From Planococcus salinus (lineage in GTDB: Bacteria; Bacillota; Bacilli; Bacillales_A; Planococcaceae): DNA of 64,000 nt. Positions 48,883 to 58,334 of this stretch are shown here, piece after piece. The translations under genes were made by a program, and so were the position numbers. Numbering within the stretch: position 1 is the first letter of the stretch; every line of letters starts with the position of its first letter. Location of the stretch: assembly GCF_003719725.1 (NCBI RefSeq), contig NZ_RIAX01000003.1, forward strand, positions 62,001 through 126,000. The letters run 5' to 3'. The notes beneath the pieces were generated by a model. That model did no database searches, was not told where the DNA came from, and saw only the letters and a program-made list of their open reading frames with translations.

Positions 48883-49716
48883 TTATTCCCCCGTCAGGTC
48901 TTTCACGAATTTCGGCAATACAAAAGCGGCGTTATGCAGCTCAGGTGTATAGTATTTCGTATCGATTTCATGGAAACGCTCAGCTGAAATTTCCAGCGGG
49001 TTATGTTTCTTCGAACCGATGGTGAATGCCCATAGGCCGCTTGGGTAGGTCGGAATGTTCGCCAGGTACAGCTTTGTGATCGGGAAGATTTCCTTGACAT
49101 CGCTTTGTACCTGCTTGATCAAATCCGCTTTAAACCAAGGATTATCGGATTGCGCGACAAAAATGCCGTCTTCTTTCAAAGCTTTTGAAATGCCTGCATA
49201 AAAGCCTTTCGAGAACAAGTTCACTGCCGGCCCGACCGGTTCAGTCGAATCCACCATGATGACATCAAATTCGTTGTCAGATTCCGCGATATGCATGAAG
49301 CCGTCGCCGACAATCACTTCCACGCGCGAATCTTCCAGACCTGACGCGATGCCCGGCAGGAATTTTTTGGAGTACTCAATGACTTTTCCATCAATATCGA
49401 CAAGCGTCGCTTTTTTAACGGATGGATGCTTGAGGATTTCACGGATCACACCGCCGTCTCCCCCGCCAACAACCAGGACGTTTTCCGGGTTCGGGTGCGT
49501 GAACAAGGGAACATGCGCCACCATCTCATGGTAGACGAATTCATCTTTTTCCGATGTCATGACCATGCCGTCCAAAAACAGCATGTTGCCCCATTCTGCG
49601 GTTTCCGCCATTTCCAGGTATTGAAAATCTGTTTGTTCCGTATGAAGTGTCTTGTTGATCTTCATCGTAATGCCGAAGTTGTCCGTCTGTTTTTCTGTAT
49701 ACCAAAATCCTGCCAT
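48883..49716 (-). CDS. speE: Spermidine synthase
   Basis: Transfers an aminopropyl group from decarboxylated SAM to putrescine. 277 residues. N-terminal strands [20 protein letters not shown], then [17 protein letters not shown] (dcSAM site), [17 protein letters not shown], and the gate-keeping [19 protein letters not shown] with AAAGGAG. Three bases separate it from speB. Confidence 0.96.
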   Translation of the reverse strand: MAGFWYTEKQTDNFGITMKINKTLHTEQTDFQYLEMAETAEWGNMLFLDGMVMTSEKDEFVYHEMVAHVPLFTHPNPENVLVVGGGDGGVIREILKHPSVKKATLVDIDGKVIEYSKKFLPGIASGLEDSRVEVIVGDGFMHIAESDNEFDVIMVDSTEPVGPAVNLFSKGFYAGISKALKEDGIFVAQSDNPWFKADLIKQVQSDVKEIFPITKLYLANIPTYPSGLWAFTIGSKKHNPLEISAERFHEIDTKYYTPELHNAAFVLPKFVKDLTGE

Positions 49717-49761
49717 CTATCATCAAACTCCTTTGTCTCGTAATTCAAATCCACTTAAAAA

Positions 49762-49789
49762 AGTATAATTCTTTTTACTGAAAGTGCAA
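49762..49789 (-). promoter_or_regulatory. SigA promoter of speE-speB
   Basis: Minus strand TTGCAC (49784-49789), 16-base spacer, TATACT (49762-49767), about 45 bases upstream of speE. Confidence 0.68.
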
Positions 49790-49865
49790 TATGTTTCGGG
49801 AGAAGCTCTGTCTCTGAATACACAGTCCTTCTTTACCCGAAATTGCTGCAGTTATTCGCCAAAAC

Positions 49866-49915
49866 AAAAAGGTTTTCTGCACAGGGAGACATATCCCTTC
49901 ACAGAAAACCTTTTT
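49866..49915. terminator. Long hairpin with T-runs on both strands
   Basis: Arms AAAAAGGTTTTCTG and CAGAAAACCTTTTT (14 bp, perfect) enclose a smaller GGGA/TCCC stem. Both strands end in T-runs, so it can terminate the ywhD transcript and anything reading from the left. Confidence 0.75.
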
Positions 49916-49964
49916 GGCCTGATGATGCGAAGAAAGTGACATGAGGCATTGGGCTTGGGTTTGC

Positions 49965-50027
49965 TCACACTTTAACGGTCAGTAGAACCTCACTTTTCCG
50001 AGTGAGGTACTGACCGTTAAAGTGTGA
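49965..50027. repeat. 63-nt two-tier hairpin (20-bp perfect outer stem)
   Basis: Outer arms TCACACTTTAACGGTCAGTA and TACTGACCGTTAAAGTGTGA are perfectly complementary. A 3-base bulge (GAA) leads to an inner stem CCTCACT/AGTGAGG with loop TTTCCG. No T-run and no gene here; resembles a transposon-end or MITE-type structure. Confidence 0.8.
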
Positions 50028-50043
50028 ATGGATCAACTAACAA

Positions 50044-50069
50044 TCAGTGGAGGTGGAAACCTCCACTGA
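50044..50069. repeat. 11-bp perfect hairpin next to the 63-nt hairpin
   Basis: Arms TCAGTGGAGGT and ACCTCCACTGA, loop GGAA. It shares the TCAGT and ACCTC words with the neighbouring hairpin. The region to 50235 has no convincing gene: short frames exist on both strands but lack binding sites. Confidence 0.8.
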
Positions 50070-50235
50070 CTGAAGTTTCTCTTTATCGCAATGGCTCACG
50101 GCACTTGCTCGCATACAGGTGTCCTAGCTTTTTATTTGAAAGCTGTAAGTCTAGTGTACTTCCTTTTCGAAACAACTTCAACTGCCGATGAAGGGTCAGA
50201 AGAAATGTCACAGTTTGTTCATACTTCGTTGTGGC

Positions 50236-50751
50236 TTATCCGAGCAGCTCTGTGCGCAATTTTTCTTCACTGCGTTCCCAGAGTTCCGGATTGTGCGATT
50301 TCAGGTATTCACCCAACACACGCTTGGACGGTTCATCCATGTGATCAACGATGATTCTGCGTTTCATTGATTTGTCCATCAAATTGACGTGGTCTGCCAG
50401 GATTTTGTAGCCGCGCCGTTTTTCACGGTTCACAACCATTTCACAAGCCGTGACGCCTGCGTAATAAGGGCCTTCCGGATTGTAATCGATGGTGATCCAG
50501 ACCAGCCAGTAATCCTTTCCACCCGCAGAATCTTCCCGGTTGGTGGTGAACTTAATGCCTTTTTCCACCTGGCTTCTGGCGTGCATGGCTCCGATATCCA
50601 CAAAAGCATCCTGCTCTTCGACGTCAATAAATAAAGGCGAGACGTTTTCCAATGACAAGGCCCCGACACCATACCCTTTATGGCCGTCAATCGGGTCGTC
50701 TTTTATGATGGTGAAGCCTACTTTTTGTTTTGGTTTTTTCTCATTTTCCAT
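50236..50751 (-). CDS. ywhD: YwhD family protein
   Basis: Conserved Bacillales protein of unknown function, 171 residues, soluble. Recognisable by GFTIIKDDPIDGHKGYGVGA, EEQDAFVDIGAMHARSQVEK and WLVWITIDYNPEGPYYAGV. C-terminal half is highly charged. ATG with GGAGGGAA. Divergent from ywhB. No catalytic motif is evident. Confidence 0.88.
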   Translation of the reverse strand: MENEKKPKQKVGFTIIKDDPIDGHKGYGVGALSLENVSPLFIDVEEQDAFVDIGAMHARSQVEKGIKFTTNREDSAGGKDYWLVWITIDYNPEGPYYAGVTACEMVVNREKRRGYKILADHVNLMDKSMKRRIIVDHMDEPSKRVLGEYLKSHNPELWERSEEKLRTELLG

Positions 50752-50813
50752 GTGTAGATTCCCTCCGTTCTGCTATGATAAGAATATTCTCAAGAAAAGG
50801 AGCTGTATCCATT

Positions 50814-50999
50814 ATGCCATACGTTACTGTCAAAATGCTTGAAGGCCGCACTGAAGACCAAAAACGCGCACTGGTTGAAAAAGTCACTGATGCCGTATCT
50901 GAAACTACTGGTGCACCTACTGAAAAAGTCGTCGTTTTTATCGAAGACATGAAAAAAAGCGACTACGGCACCAACGGCAAACTTTATTCCGACCAGTAA
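50814..50999 (+). CDS. ywhB: 4-oxalocrotonate tautomerase family protein (YwhB-like)
   Basis: 61 residues, the minimal tautomerase fold. MPYVTVKMLEGRTEDQKRAL exposes the catalytic Pro after Met removal; further VSETTGAPTEKVVVFIEDM matches YwhB. Natural substrate is unknown; family members tautomerise 2-hydroxymuconate. ATG 50814 with AAAGGAG. A TGCTATGAT extended -10 lies about 40 bases upstream. Confidence 0.93.
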   Translation: MPYVTVKMLEGRTEDQKRALVEKVTDAVSETTGAPTEKVVVFIEDMKKSDYGTNGKLYSDQ

Positions 51000-51018
51000 A
51001 ACTCCCTTAAGGGGAGTT
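50999..51018. terminator. Terminator of ywhB, between convergent genes
   Basis: AACTCCC, TTAAG loop, GGGAGTT followed by TTTTTTTG on the plus strand; partly usable for ywgA on the minus strand. Confidence 0.78.
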
Positions 51019-51026
51019 TTTTTGTT

Positions 51027-51521
51027 TCAGCTTTGCAATTCGTCGATAAAGTCAAAAGCCTGTTGAATTTCTTCTTCCGTAAAATTGAGTTTGCCTTTGA
51101 CAATATGCAGTTTCTCAATTTGTTCGGCACGCTCCAAATCATCGAAAAACAGAAGCGTGGCGGTCAATTCCAAAAACCGCCCGCTTTTTTCATTCAACTT
51201 GGCTGCCTGCGCCTGGTCTGCCACTTTTGTTTCCCCGAGCATATTGCGGAAATCCATTCCTTCTTTTGTGACGGTGTACTTGTATTGCATATAAGAGCCT
51301 TTGTCTTCCAGCTGTTCCGAAAGAAACCCCATATCACAAAGTTCTTCGATCCGCGCCGTCAATTCTTCTGAATAAGGACCGTAAATGTGGAATTCGTACT
51401 TTTCCTGAAACGGCAGCCCCATCTTCTTCAATATGAAAATCATTTTCTGCAGCTTTTTTCGGCCGGTTACACCTTCTGCCATGGAAATGAAATCCACAAT
51501 CTTTGCATGTTCCTGGAGCAA
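51027..51521 (-). CDS. ywgA: YwgA family protein
   Basis: 164 residues, conserved in Bacillales, function unknown. AEGVTGRKKLQKMIFILKKM and FHIYGPYSEELTARIEEL suggest a winged-helix-like N-terminal fold of the type also seen in Panacea/SocA-like proteins (inference). Its start follows the HD-domain gene without gap; both form a two-gene unit. Confidence 0.85.
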   Translation of the reverse strand: MLQEHAKIVDFISMAEGVTGRKKLQKMIFILKKMGLPFQEKYEFHIYGPYSEELTARIEELCDMGFLSEQLEDKGSYMQYKYTVTKEGMDFRNMLGETKVADQAQAAKLNEKSGRFLELTATLLFFDDLERAEQIEKLHIVKGKLNFTEEEIQQAFDFIDELQS

Positions 51522-52826
51522 CTAAACCCCTCCTTCTCTGAGCATCCCCAGTATTTGGTTCTTGATAGCTTTCTTTTTGCCATCAATCAATAACTCCGCC
51601 GGGAAGTATAATTTGTAATCAGTCCGCCGTTTTCCTGAAATGGCGTCGACAATCTGCGATAGACGGGACAACTCCTTGATGTCACCGGTCGGCATTAACA
51701 AATGGATCGGCAGACGTTCTTCTTCTTCTCCAGGGCGGTAAAAATCATAAGGCAAGTCCGACGTTGAGTCATCGATCAAGTAATACTCGGGATCGATTCC
51801 CGCCTCGCGGAACAGCTGCCCCAGTTCACCAAGCTTGCGGTAATCCTTTCCAGGGTCAAAATCGACATACTGGAACAAGCGCCGGTTGACGAAACGATCA
51901 CTCAAGTCGGACAGAATCGGATCTCTTTCCGTCATCCATAACTGAAAATAAGTCATCAATACGCCTTCATCCAGCGCCAAATAATCTTTTAAAGTAAACG
52001 AGCGATTGAAAAATGCCTTGAAATGAGTCGGCGGTTGTTCAAATTTATAACCACTTTCGCTCAATTCCTTTGCCCGCTGCAAAATCTTCCGCAAAATCAC
52101 TTCTGCGCTTCTTGCCACCGGATGGAAGTAAACTTGCCAGTACATCTGGTAACGGCTCATGATATAGTCTTCGACGGCATGCATGCCGCTCGACTTAATG
52201 ACAACCTGGTCTTCCATCGGCCGCATCACCCGTAAAATCCGTTCCATGTCAAAATGGCCATAAGAAACACCTGTATAATAAGCATCCCGCTGCAAATAAT
52301 CCATGCGGTCAGCATCAATCTGACTGGAAATCAACGACACCACTTGTTTGTTCGTATAGGTTTTGGCAATGACATCGGCCACTTTTTGAGGAAAGTCCGG
52401 TGCCACTTTCAATAAGATACGGTTAACTTCCGTGTCACCGAGCAAAATCTCCCTCGTAAACACTTCATGATCTACATTGAATACTTTTTCAAAGGAATGA
52501 GAAAAAGGTCCATGACCCAAATCGTGCAATAAGGCTGCACACAGCACAACAAGCCGTTCATCTTCATCCCATTCCGGACGGCCATGGAAAATGTCATCGG
52601 AAATCCGGCGGACAATTTCATAGACGCCGAGTGAGTGATTAAAGCGGCTGTGTTCAGCTCCGTGGAACACTAAATAAGAGGTGCCGAGCTGTTTGATTCT
52701 GCGGAGCCGCTGGAATTCGCGCGAATTGACCAAGTCCCAAATCACTTGGTCGCGCACATGTATGTATCGGTGAACCGGATCTTTGAACACTTTTTCTTCC
52801 GCTAACTTTGACGTTGCGTAGCTCAC
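51522..52826 (-). CDS. ywfO: HD-domain phosphohydrolase (YwfO-like)
   Basis: 434 residues. Family start KVFKDPVHRYIHVRDQVIWD, then the metal-binding HD motifs AEHSRFNHSLGVYE, CAALLHDLGHGPFSHSFE and QIDADRMDYLQRDAYYTG. This layout belongs to the SamHD1/YdhJ-YwfO group of dNTP or (p)ppGpp-independent nucleotide phosphohydrolases; the substrate is not evident. GTG at 52826 is supported by GGAGG seven bases upstream; a longer frame exists. Followed directly by ywgA. Confidence 0.9.
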   Translation of the reverse strand: MSYATSKLAEEKVFKDPVHRYIHVRDQVIWDLVNSREFQRLRRIKQLGTSYLVFHGAEHSRFNHSLGVYEIVRRISDDIFHGRPEWDEDERLVVLCAALLHDLGHGPFSHSFEKVFNVDHEVFTREILLGDTEVNRILLKVAPDFPQKVADVIAKTYTNKQVVSLISSQIDADRMDYLQRDAYYTGVSYGHFDMERILRVMRPMEDQVVIKSSGMHAVEDYIMSRYQMYWQVYFHPVARSAEVILRKILQRAKELSESGYKFEQPPTHFKAFFNRSFTLKDYLALDEGVLMTYFQLWMTERDPILSDLSDRFVNRRLFQYVDFDPGKDYRKLGELGQLFREAGIDPEYYLIDDSTSDLPYDFYRPGEEEERLPIHLLMPTGDIKELSRLSQIVDAISGKRRTDYKLYFPAELLIDGKKKAIKNQILGMLREGGV

Positions 52827-52879
52827 AGGCGCACCTCCATTTTTTGGTGTAACAAACATTCTACACTAGCCGAACGGAC

Positions 52880-53701
52880 TCATTCAAGAGTCCGTGGAAG
52901 CATTTTCTCGTTGCGTTCGAGTACCCGTTTCAAATAGAATCCGTATAATTCCGTTTCTTCCGGCTGCAGCGGCTGTGGAACCGGAGAGCCGAGCAATTCA
53001 TACAAATCCAGCACCGTTTCCTGAACGGTAATGTCTCTTCCGAGCAGCTCACTGAGTGACGCCATCACTTCCGGTTTGATGACCGGATAGCTGAATTTGG
53101 TCTGCTGCCCGGCGAGTCCCTTCTCATAGAAACCGCGGATCAGCTCTGCCCGCTCCGCCCCGCTGCCTTCGATGCATAAATACACCTGGACAGCGATGCC
53201 TTTGCGGATCCGGCGCTGCGAGATGCCGGCGAATTTCCGTCCGCCGATGCTGAGGTCATAGGAACCCGGACAATAGGAGCCGACGATTTCATAGGCATCG
53301 ATGTCCGCTTCCGGAAACAGCAATCGTACCAATTCAAGCATCAAATCGTAGCCTGCCGGAATGTCGATGGCATGTTCCTGTTCTGATAAGACAAGTGAAA
53401 TATTCAACACACCGGCGTCCAGTACCACGGCCAGCCCGCCGGAATTCCGCACAATCGGCTTATATCCCTGTGATTTTAAGTAGTCGATGCCGCTTTCGAT
53501 ATGCGGCAAACGATGGTCCTGGATGCCGAGTACAATCGTATCGTCATGCACCCATGTCCGGACGGCTGACGGGCTCTTCCCGGTTCCGACAAGCTCGCAC
53601 AGCATATCGTCGGCCGCGAAGGATTCAAGCGCCGAACGGTTTTTGGCACTGAGGGACTGATCCCAAAAGCGCCAGTTCGTTTCCGTTGTAAATAAAGACA
53701 T
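52880..53701 (-). CDS. lipL: Octanoyl-[GcvH]:protein N-octanoyltransferase
   Basis: Moves octanoyl from GcvH to E2 subunits in the Bacillus lipoate pathway. 273 residues. RNSGGLAVVLDAGVLNISLV (substrate tunnel), nucleophile Cys in IVGSYCPGSYDLSIGG and the lysine in GGRKFAGISQRR are the LipL/LipM signatures; position corresponds to B. subtilis ywfL. ATG with AGAGGAGAA. Divergent from hemQ. Confidence 0.92.
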   Translation of the reverse strand: MSLFTTETNWRFWDQSLSAKNRSALESFAADDMLCELVGTGKSPSAVRTWVHDDTIVLGIQDHRLPHIESGIDYLKSQGYKPIVRNSGGLAVVLDAGVLNISLVLSEQEHAIDIPAGYDLMLELVRLLFPEADIDAYEIVGSYCPGSYDLSIGGRKFAGISQRRIRKGIAVQVYLCIEGSGAERAELIRGFYEKGLAGQQTKFSYPVIKPEVMASLSELLGRDITVQETVLDLYELLGSPVPQPLQPEETELYGFYLKRVLERNEKMLPRTLE

Positions 53702-53805
53702 TGGTTCTTCTCCTCTTTCAAGCAGTTGCTTGTCTTCAGTTTACCCGAAGCACCGGTTCCTGAAAAGGCACGGGTGTCATGGCAAATTGGTGACAGCCTT
53801 CTGTT

Positions 53806-53833
53806 TTGCAGGAAGTTGTTTCATTGATATGAT
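53806..53833 (+). promoter_or_regulatory. SigA-type promoter of hemQ
   Basis: TTGCAG (53806-53811), 16-base spacer, TATGAT (53828-53833), 42 bases upstream of the hemQ start. Confidence 0.62.
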
Positions 53834-53875
53834 AAACTGGGTTGGAGAGATTTACATTAAAGGAGTGTTTGATCA

Positions 53876-54625
53876 ATGAATGAAGCAGCTATTACATTAG
53901 ACGGCTGGTACGTCCTGCATGATTTCCGTTCGATGGACTGGGTTTCCTGGAAAATGCTGACGGACGAGGAGCGCCAGTTTGCAATCGATGAATACCAGGC
54001 GTTCATGAACAAAGTGAACCAGGCTGATGAAAACAAAACAGGTGCCCATGCGCTGTATTCAATTGTCGGCCAAAAAGCGGATTTGATGCTCATGCTCTTG
54101 CGCGAAACAATGGATGAGCTGCAGGAACTGGAAACGGAATACAACAAGCTGACGCTGATCGCTTATACCGTTCCAACATATTCGTATGTATCGGTTGTCG
54201 AGCTTTCCAACTATCTGGCTGGAAAGTCAGACGAAGATCCTTACCAAAACCCTCACGTTCGGGCACGCTTGTATCCGGAACTTCAACGTTCCCAGTACAT
54301 TTGCTTCTACCCGATGGACAAGCGCCGCGACGGCGATGACAACTGGTATATGCTGCCGATGGACGAGCGCAAAGACCTGATGCTGTCACACGGCAAAATC
54401 GGCCGCAGCTATGCAGGTAAAGTCAAGCAGATCATTTCCGGCTCTGTCGGTTTTGACGATTACGAATGGGGCGTTACACTGTTCGCAGACGACGTTCTCC
54501 AGTTCAAAAAACTGATTTACGAAATGCGCTTTGACGAAGTCAGCGCGCGTTATGCGGAATTCGGTTCGTTCTATGTGGGAACACGTTTGGACGCTGGCCG
54601 CATCACGAAATTCCTGGAAGTTTAA
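53876..54625 (+). CDS. hemQ: Coproheme decarboxylase (HemQ)
   Basis: Last step of the Gram-positive coproporphyrin-dependent heme pathway: coproheme III to heme b with H2O2. 249 residues, chlorite-dismutase fold. The catalytic tyrosine lies in [20 protein letters not shown], the proximal histidine in [16 protein letters not shown], and [15 protein letters not shown] follows. Start ATG with AAAGGAG. Confidence 0.97.
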   Translation: MNEAAITLDGWYVLHDFRSMDWVSWKMLTDEERQFAIDEYQAFMNKVNQADENKTGAHALYSIVGQKADLMLMLLRETMDELQELETEYNKLTLIAYTVPTYSYVSVVELSNYLAGKSDEDPYQNPHVRARLYPELQRSQYICFYPMDKRRDGDDNWYMLPMDERKDLMLSHGKIGRSYAGKVKQIISGSVGFDDYEWGVTLFADDVLQFKKLIYEMRFDEVSARYAEFGSFYVGTRLDAGRITKFLEV

Positions 54626-54638
54626 TGAACGATTGATG

Positions 54639-54662
54639 AAAACCGCCCACGGGCGGTTTTTT
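54639..54662 (+). terminator. Rho-independent terminator of hemQ
   Basis: AAAACCGCC, CACG loop, GGCGGTTTTTT. Confidence 0.85.
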
Positions 54663-54884
54663 CTTGTTTCGGGCACTCTTTTTCCCAGTTAATTGGATTT
54701 ACTGGCCGAAATGCTGCATTTACTGTCCAAACCACATTTTTCACCCAACTTTAAGCTTCCGATAAAACCAAGTGAGCAACAATGGGCCACGATGACCGCT
54801 CCTTTTTGTTGATTTTCCGACATATTCTCTCCGTTATTTTCTGAATATTCCCGGGTATACTGAAAATAAAAACGGGGTGTTTGT

Positions 54885-55922
54885 ATGTTCGTGATGCGTC
54901 AGACAAACTTTGCAAAATGGGCTTTGGCTTTGCTGTTTTTTGTATTGCTCAGTAATTTCCTGTTGTACCGCTCCCCTTTATCCACCACCATCATCCCGGA
55001 AGAAACGTTTTGGGTCGTCAGTGGCTCACTTTTCGATTTGGCCGTTGTTGCGCCTCTGCTGCTGTTGGCTTCTTTCCGTTTATCCGCCAAACAGTTTGTC
55101 GCATTAGTGGCCGGCGGCTTCATTATTTCCCGGGTAATAATTCCTGCGGTTTACTTTGAACCTTTCAGTGTGCTTTTTTATATAGGCGCCGGTATGGAAG
55201 CTGTGTTTTTATTGGCAGAAGTCGCCTTGCTTGGTTTGCTGATCGTCCATACGCCAGCCATTTACCGATCGATCAAAAGCCAGTCGGAAAGCCCGTTGTT
55301 CTCTTTGTTTCCGGCAGCTTATGAGCGGGTCAAGCCGAATCCGCTGGTGTCCGTCATTCTTTCCGAAGGCCTGATGTTCTATTATGCTTTTTTCAGCTGG
55401 CGCAAGAAACCCATGGAAGGCCCTCACACGGTTTCACTTCATAAAAACACCAGTGCCATCGCTTTTTATATCATGCTCATTCATGCCATCGTTATCGAAA
55501 CGATTGGTCTCCACTGGTGGCTCCATGACAAATCGGTGATTCTGTCGATTGTTCTTTTGGTGTTGAACCTGTATTCCGTTGTTTATTTCATCGGAGAAAT
55601 CCAGGCAATCCGCTTGCACCCGCTTTCCATTAAAGACGGAAACTTGAAAGTCGCGTTGGGGTTAAGCAAAAGGATGGTTGTCCCGCTGGATGCCATCCAA
55701 AACATCCGCTGGGGAGACCGCCCTGGAAAAGATGCGCTGGAATTCATCGCCAAAGACATAGAAGAACCTGAAGCTCAAGTTGTCATCGAATTTGAAACGC
55801 CTCAGCCGGCCTATTTATTTTATGGCCGTACCAAATATGTAAAGGAAATCGCGCTGCGGGTTGATGATCCGGAAAAACTGAAGAATCTTCTGGAGCAAAG
55901 GCAGACCGACAACCTTGGTTGA
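54885..55922 (+). CDS. Multi-pass membrane protein, unknown
   Basis: 345 residues with about eight hydrophobic segments in two blocks (10-130 and 190-245), separated by a cytosolic loop. The last 95 residues (after GEIQAIRLHPLSIKDG) are soluble and beta-rich with VVPLDAIQNIRWGDRPG and AQVVIEFETPQPAYLFYG, reminiscent of bacterial PH-like domains (inference). No family recognised. ATG after ACGGGGTG; bounded by the hemQ terminator and its own, so monocistronic. The 54663-54884 gap shows a TATACT box but no clear -35. Confidence 0.8.
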   Translation: MFVMRQTNFAKWALALLFFVLLSNFLLYRSPLSTTIIPEETFWVVSGSLFDLAVVAPLLLLASFRLSAKQFVALVAGGFIISRVIIPAVYFEPFSVLFYIGAGMEAVFLLAEVALLGLLIVHTPAIYRSIKSQSESPLFSLFPAAYERVKPNPLVSVILSEGLMFYYAFFSWRKKPMEGPHTVSLHKNTSAIAFYIMLIHAIVIETIGLHWWLHDKSVILSIVLLVLNLYSVVYFIGEIQAIRLHPLSIKDGNLKVALGLSKRMVVPLDAIQNIRWGDRPGKDALEFIAKDIEEPEAQVVIEFETPQPAYLFYGRTKYVKEIALRVDDPEKLKNLLEQRQTDNLG

Positions 55923-55929
55923 CTCGTTT

Positions 55930-55962
55930 AAACTGCAGACTGCAATCGGTCTGCAGTTTTTC
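55930..55962 (+). terminator. Rho-independent terminator of the membrane-protein gene
   Basis: Perfect 11-bp stem AAACTGCAGAC/GTCTGCAGTTT, 8-base loop, then TT; eight bases after the stop. Confidence 0.82.
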
Positions 55963-56101
55963 GCTGGATTATTTCCCATTATTTGTATATACAGTCTTTC
56001 ACAGGCGATATACATTCCCTCACGGACCAAATACCTGCTCTTGCAGCACGAATACCTGCTCCCACCTCCAATTTACTTGCCGCCAGCCATTTCCAACCAA
56101 T

Positions 56102-56132
56102 AAAAAAAGCCATCCACCAAAAGTGGACAGCT
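56102..56132 (-). terminator. Rho-independent terminator of the ung operon
   Basis: Minus strand AGCTGTCCAC, TTTT loop, GTGGATGGCT (two wobble pairs), then TTTTTTT; ten bases after the DUF423 stop. Confidence 0.75.
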
Positions 56133-56141
56133 CAACTTGCA

Positions 56142-56519
56142 TTACAATGCTTTAACAGCCGCGATAATCAGCATTACCCAGCCCGCGATGAACGCAACGC
56201 CGCCGATTGGCGTGATGGCACCGAGCACACTGATGCCCGTAAGGCTCAGTACATACAAGCTACCGGAAAAAATGACGATTCCGGCAAGCATCAGGTAACC
56301 TGCCCAGCTCAGGGAGCCGAGCTGGCCGATCAGCGTAGAACTCATCAGCAAAGCGACGACCATCAAGCCGATGGAATGAAACATCTGGTATTGAACGGCG
56401 GTTTGCCAGGTAGCCAAGTATTTATCTGCGACGCGCCCTTCCAGCATATGCGCGCCGAATGCACCGAAAGCGACCGACAACAAAGCGTTGACCGCTCCGG
56501 CAATCAAGAAAAACTTCAC
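56142..56519 (-). CDS. DUF423 family membrane protein
   Basis: 125 residues with four transmembrane helices. FFLIAGAVNALLSVAFGAFGAH at the start and ALLMSSTL..AGYLMLAGIVIFSGSLY; GAHML and FHSIGLM are family marks. Function unknown. GTG at 56519 follows AGAGGAG, favoured over a longer frame. Last gene of a DUF4230-ung-ywdI-DUF423 cluster. Confidence 0.88.
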   Translation of the reverse strand: MKFFLIAGAVNALLSVAFGAFGAHMLEGRVADKYLATWQTAVQYQMFHSIGLMVVALLMSSTLIGQLGSLSWAGYLMLAGIVIFSGSLYVLSLTGISVLGAITPIGGVAFIAGWVMLIIAAVKAL

Positions 56520-56537
56520 AAAATCTCCTCTTTCCAC

Positions 56538-56795
56538 TTAAAAATCAAATAACGAATCTCCATTGGCATCGTCTTCCTGTAATTTATTGACGTTTGAGAC
56601 TGTTTGCACCTGCGGAGAAGCCAGTGGCGTCGCGCGCGGCGGCTTCTGCATTTCACCGGGACTTTCATCCAGCAGCAAGTCGCAGAGCGCCCGGATGGCA
56701 GCGACCGATTCGCGCATCTTGGCAGGATCAGCCGTTCGTGCCTTTATCGTATGCTTTTCAATTTCCATCAGGATACGCGCAGCATCGATTGCCAT
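56538..56795 (-). CDS. ywdI: YwdI family protein (DUF5327)
   Basis: 85 residues, soluble. Helical first half (MAIDAARILMEIEKHTIKAR, SVAAIRALCDLLLDE) and a flexible Pro/Gln/Asn-rich second half ending GDSLFDF. Encoded beside ung as in B. subtilis. Function unknown. ATG 56795 with AGAGGGGGA. Confidence 0.82.
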   Translation of the reverse strand: MAIDAARILMEIEKHTIKARTADPAKMRESVAAIRALCDLLLDESPGEMQKPPRATPLASPQVQTVSNVNKLQEDDANGDSLFDF

Positions 56796-56856
56796 AAACA
56801 TCCCCCTCTCCATTTGCATTCCGTCTTATTTTATCACGCTGCCCAGCCGCACGTCG

Positions 56857-57531
56857 TCAGTCCAGGCAGAAATCGATCGGCTGTTGTCCACGGCTTTGTA
56901 ACAGACTGTTCACTTTTGAATAGGGTCGGCTGCCAAAAAAGCCTCGTTTGGCGCTGAGCGGGCTCGGGTGAGGTGCTTCGATGACGTCATGTTTGTCCAA
57001 ATCGATCAGCCGCTTCTTTTTCTGTGCCGGCTTTCCCCACAACACGAAAATGACCGGTTGTTCCCGTTCGGATAATTTACGGATCACTTCGTCGGTAAAC
57101 TCTTCCCATCCCTGGCCGCGGTGCGAATTGGCATCTCCCGCTCTCACCGTCAAAACCGTGTTGAGCATCATGACGCCCTGGTCCGCCCACTTCGTCAATG
57201 TTCCGTCTTTCGGCAGCTCACAGCCGATGTCCTCTTTTAATTCCTTTAGCATATTGCGCAAACTGGGTGGAATACGGACGCCCGGGCGCACCGAGAAGCT
57301 CAGTCCATGAGCCTGTCCGGGACCATGGTATGGGTCTTGTCCCAGAATGACGACTTTCACGTCTTTATAAGGGGTGTGCTCAAAAGCGGTCCAAATATCT
57401 TCTTTCGGCGGATAGACGGTATTATTGGCGTATTCGTCTTTTAAAAACTGCCGCAGCTCCAGGTAATACGGTTTTTCAAACTCTTCTCCTACGACTTCCT
57501 GCCAATCGTTTTGAAAAATTTTCTTTGCCAT
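56857..57531 (-). CDS. ung: Uracil-DNA glycosylase
   Basis: Removes uracil from DNA, first step of base-excision repair. 224 residues. Catalytic [20 protein letters not shown] (Asp and Tyr), [19 protein letters not shown], and the minor-groove loop [15 protein letters not shown] with the catalytic His. Complete family-1 UDG. Confidence 0.97.
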   Translation of the reverse strand: MAKKIFQNDWQEVVGEEFEKPYYLELRQFLKDEYANNTVYPPKEDIWTAFEHTPYKDVKVVILGQDPYHGPGQAHGLSFSVRPGVRIPPSLRNMLKELKEDIGCELPKDGTLTKWADQGVMMLNTVLTVRAGDANSHRGQGWEEFTDEVIRKLSEREQPVIFVLWGKPAQKKKRLIDLDKHDVIEAPHPSPLSAKRGFFGSRPYSKVNSLLQSRGQQPIDFCLD

Positions 57532-57542
57532 ATTCTCACTCC

Positions 57543-58262
57543 TTAGTCTTCAAATCGGATTTCCACCTCGTAATCGACCAATTGAAACATTTCGCGCACT
57601 GAACGGGAGGCATTGTCTTCCGCCAGCTCCAGCACACCCTGCCCAGCGGTTTCTTCCAGCATGAGCTGCTGCGCTTCTTCCGCTAGGTCATAGGCTTCCG
57701 AGATATCAGCGCCGCTGCGGAACAAACCTTCGTAGGAATACACTTCCACTTGATCCATGAACAGCTCGGGGCCACCCAAAAATTCCGCAGACGGCAACGT
57801 CAATACAGCTGTACGGGCTTCTTCGTCCAATTCAATATCTTCTTCCGATATCTTTGCAAAATCGATGCCTGCGCGGACAGCTCCCGGAATGACCACCAGC
57901 AACTGGCGTCTGGTGCCGGGGAGGTCCAGACCGATTTCACGGCCAAACACGGCGTTGTCTTCCCGTTCAATGATGACTTTCGAATAGGCTTCCGCAGTCG
58001 CCAATTCATTCAAATCCTGCATACGCTCCAAAAAAGCCCCTTTGCTTTCAGTGGCCGTACTGCCCTGCAGCATCCACCAGGTGCCAAGCGGCAACGCCAC
58101 CAACAGCAACAGCAGAATGGCAATGAGGACAAGAAATGAATTGCGCCACACGCTCATCATCAATTTCGCCGATTTCCAGAAACCTGATTCTTTCGTATCT
58201 TCTTTCCCTTTCAGTTCCTGCAATAAGCGCTCAATTTCATTTAACTTCGGATCATTCGGCAA
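57543..58262 (-). CDS. DUF4230 family membrane-anchored protein
   Basis: 239 residues: cytosolic N-terminus of about 40, one transmembrane helix ([20 protein letters not shown]), then an extracytoplasmic domain with [38 protein letters not shown] and [11 protein letters not shown]..., typical of DUF4230. Function unknown. It lies 11 bases upstream of ung on the same strand. Confidence 0.85.
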   Translation of the reverse strand: MPNDPKLNEIERLLQELKGKEDTKESGFWKSAKLMMSVWRNSFLVLIAILLLLLVALPLGTWWMLQGSTATESKGAFLERMQDLNELATAEAYSKVIIEREDNAVFGREIGLDLPGTRRQLLVVIPGAVRAGIDFAKISEEDIELDEEARTAVLTLPSAEFLGGPELFMDQVEVYSYEGLFRSGADISEAYDLAEEAQQLMLEETAGQGVLELAEDNASRSVREMFQLVDYEVEIRFED

Positions 58263-58334
58263 GCAGCATCCCTCTTTCTTCTATTTCTTTTTCTTACTTC
58301 TCCATGATAGGATGGACAAAGGAGTGATGAAAAA

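Noticed and set aside
50091-50354. Plus-strand 87-codon frame starting MAHGTCSHTG
   Set aside because: No binding site; its second half is antisense to ywhD. The first part may belong to the hairpin element, so I mention it only there.
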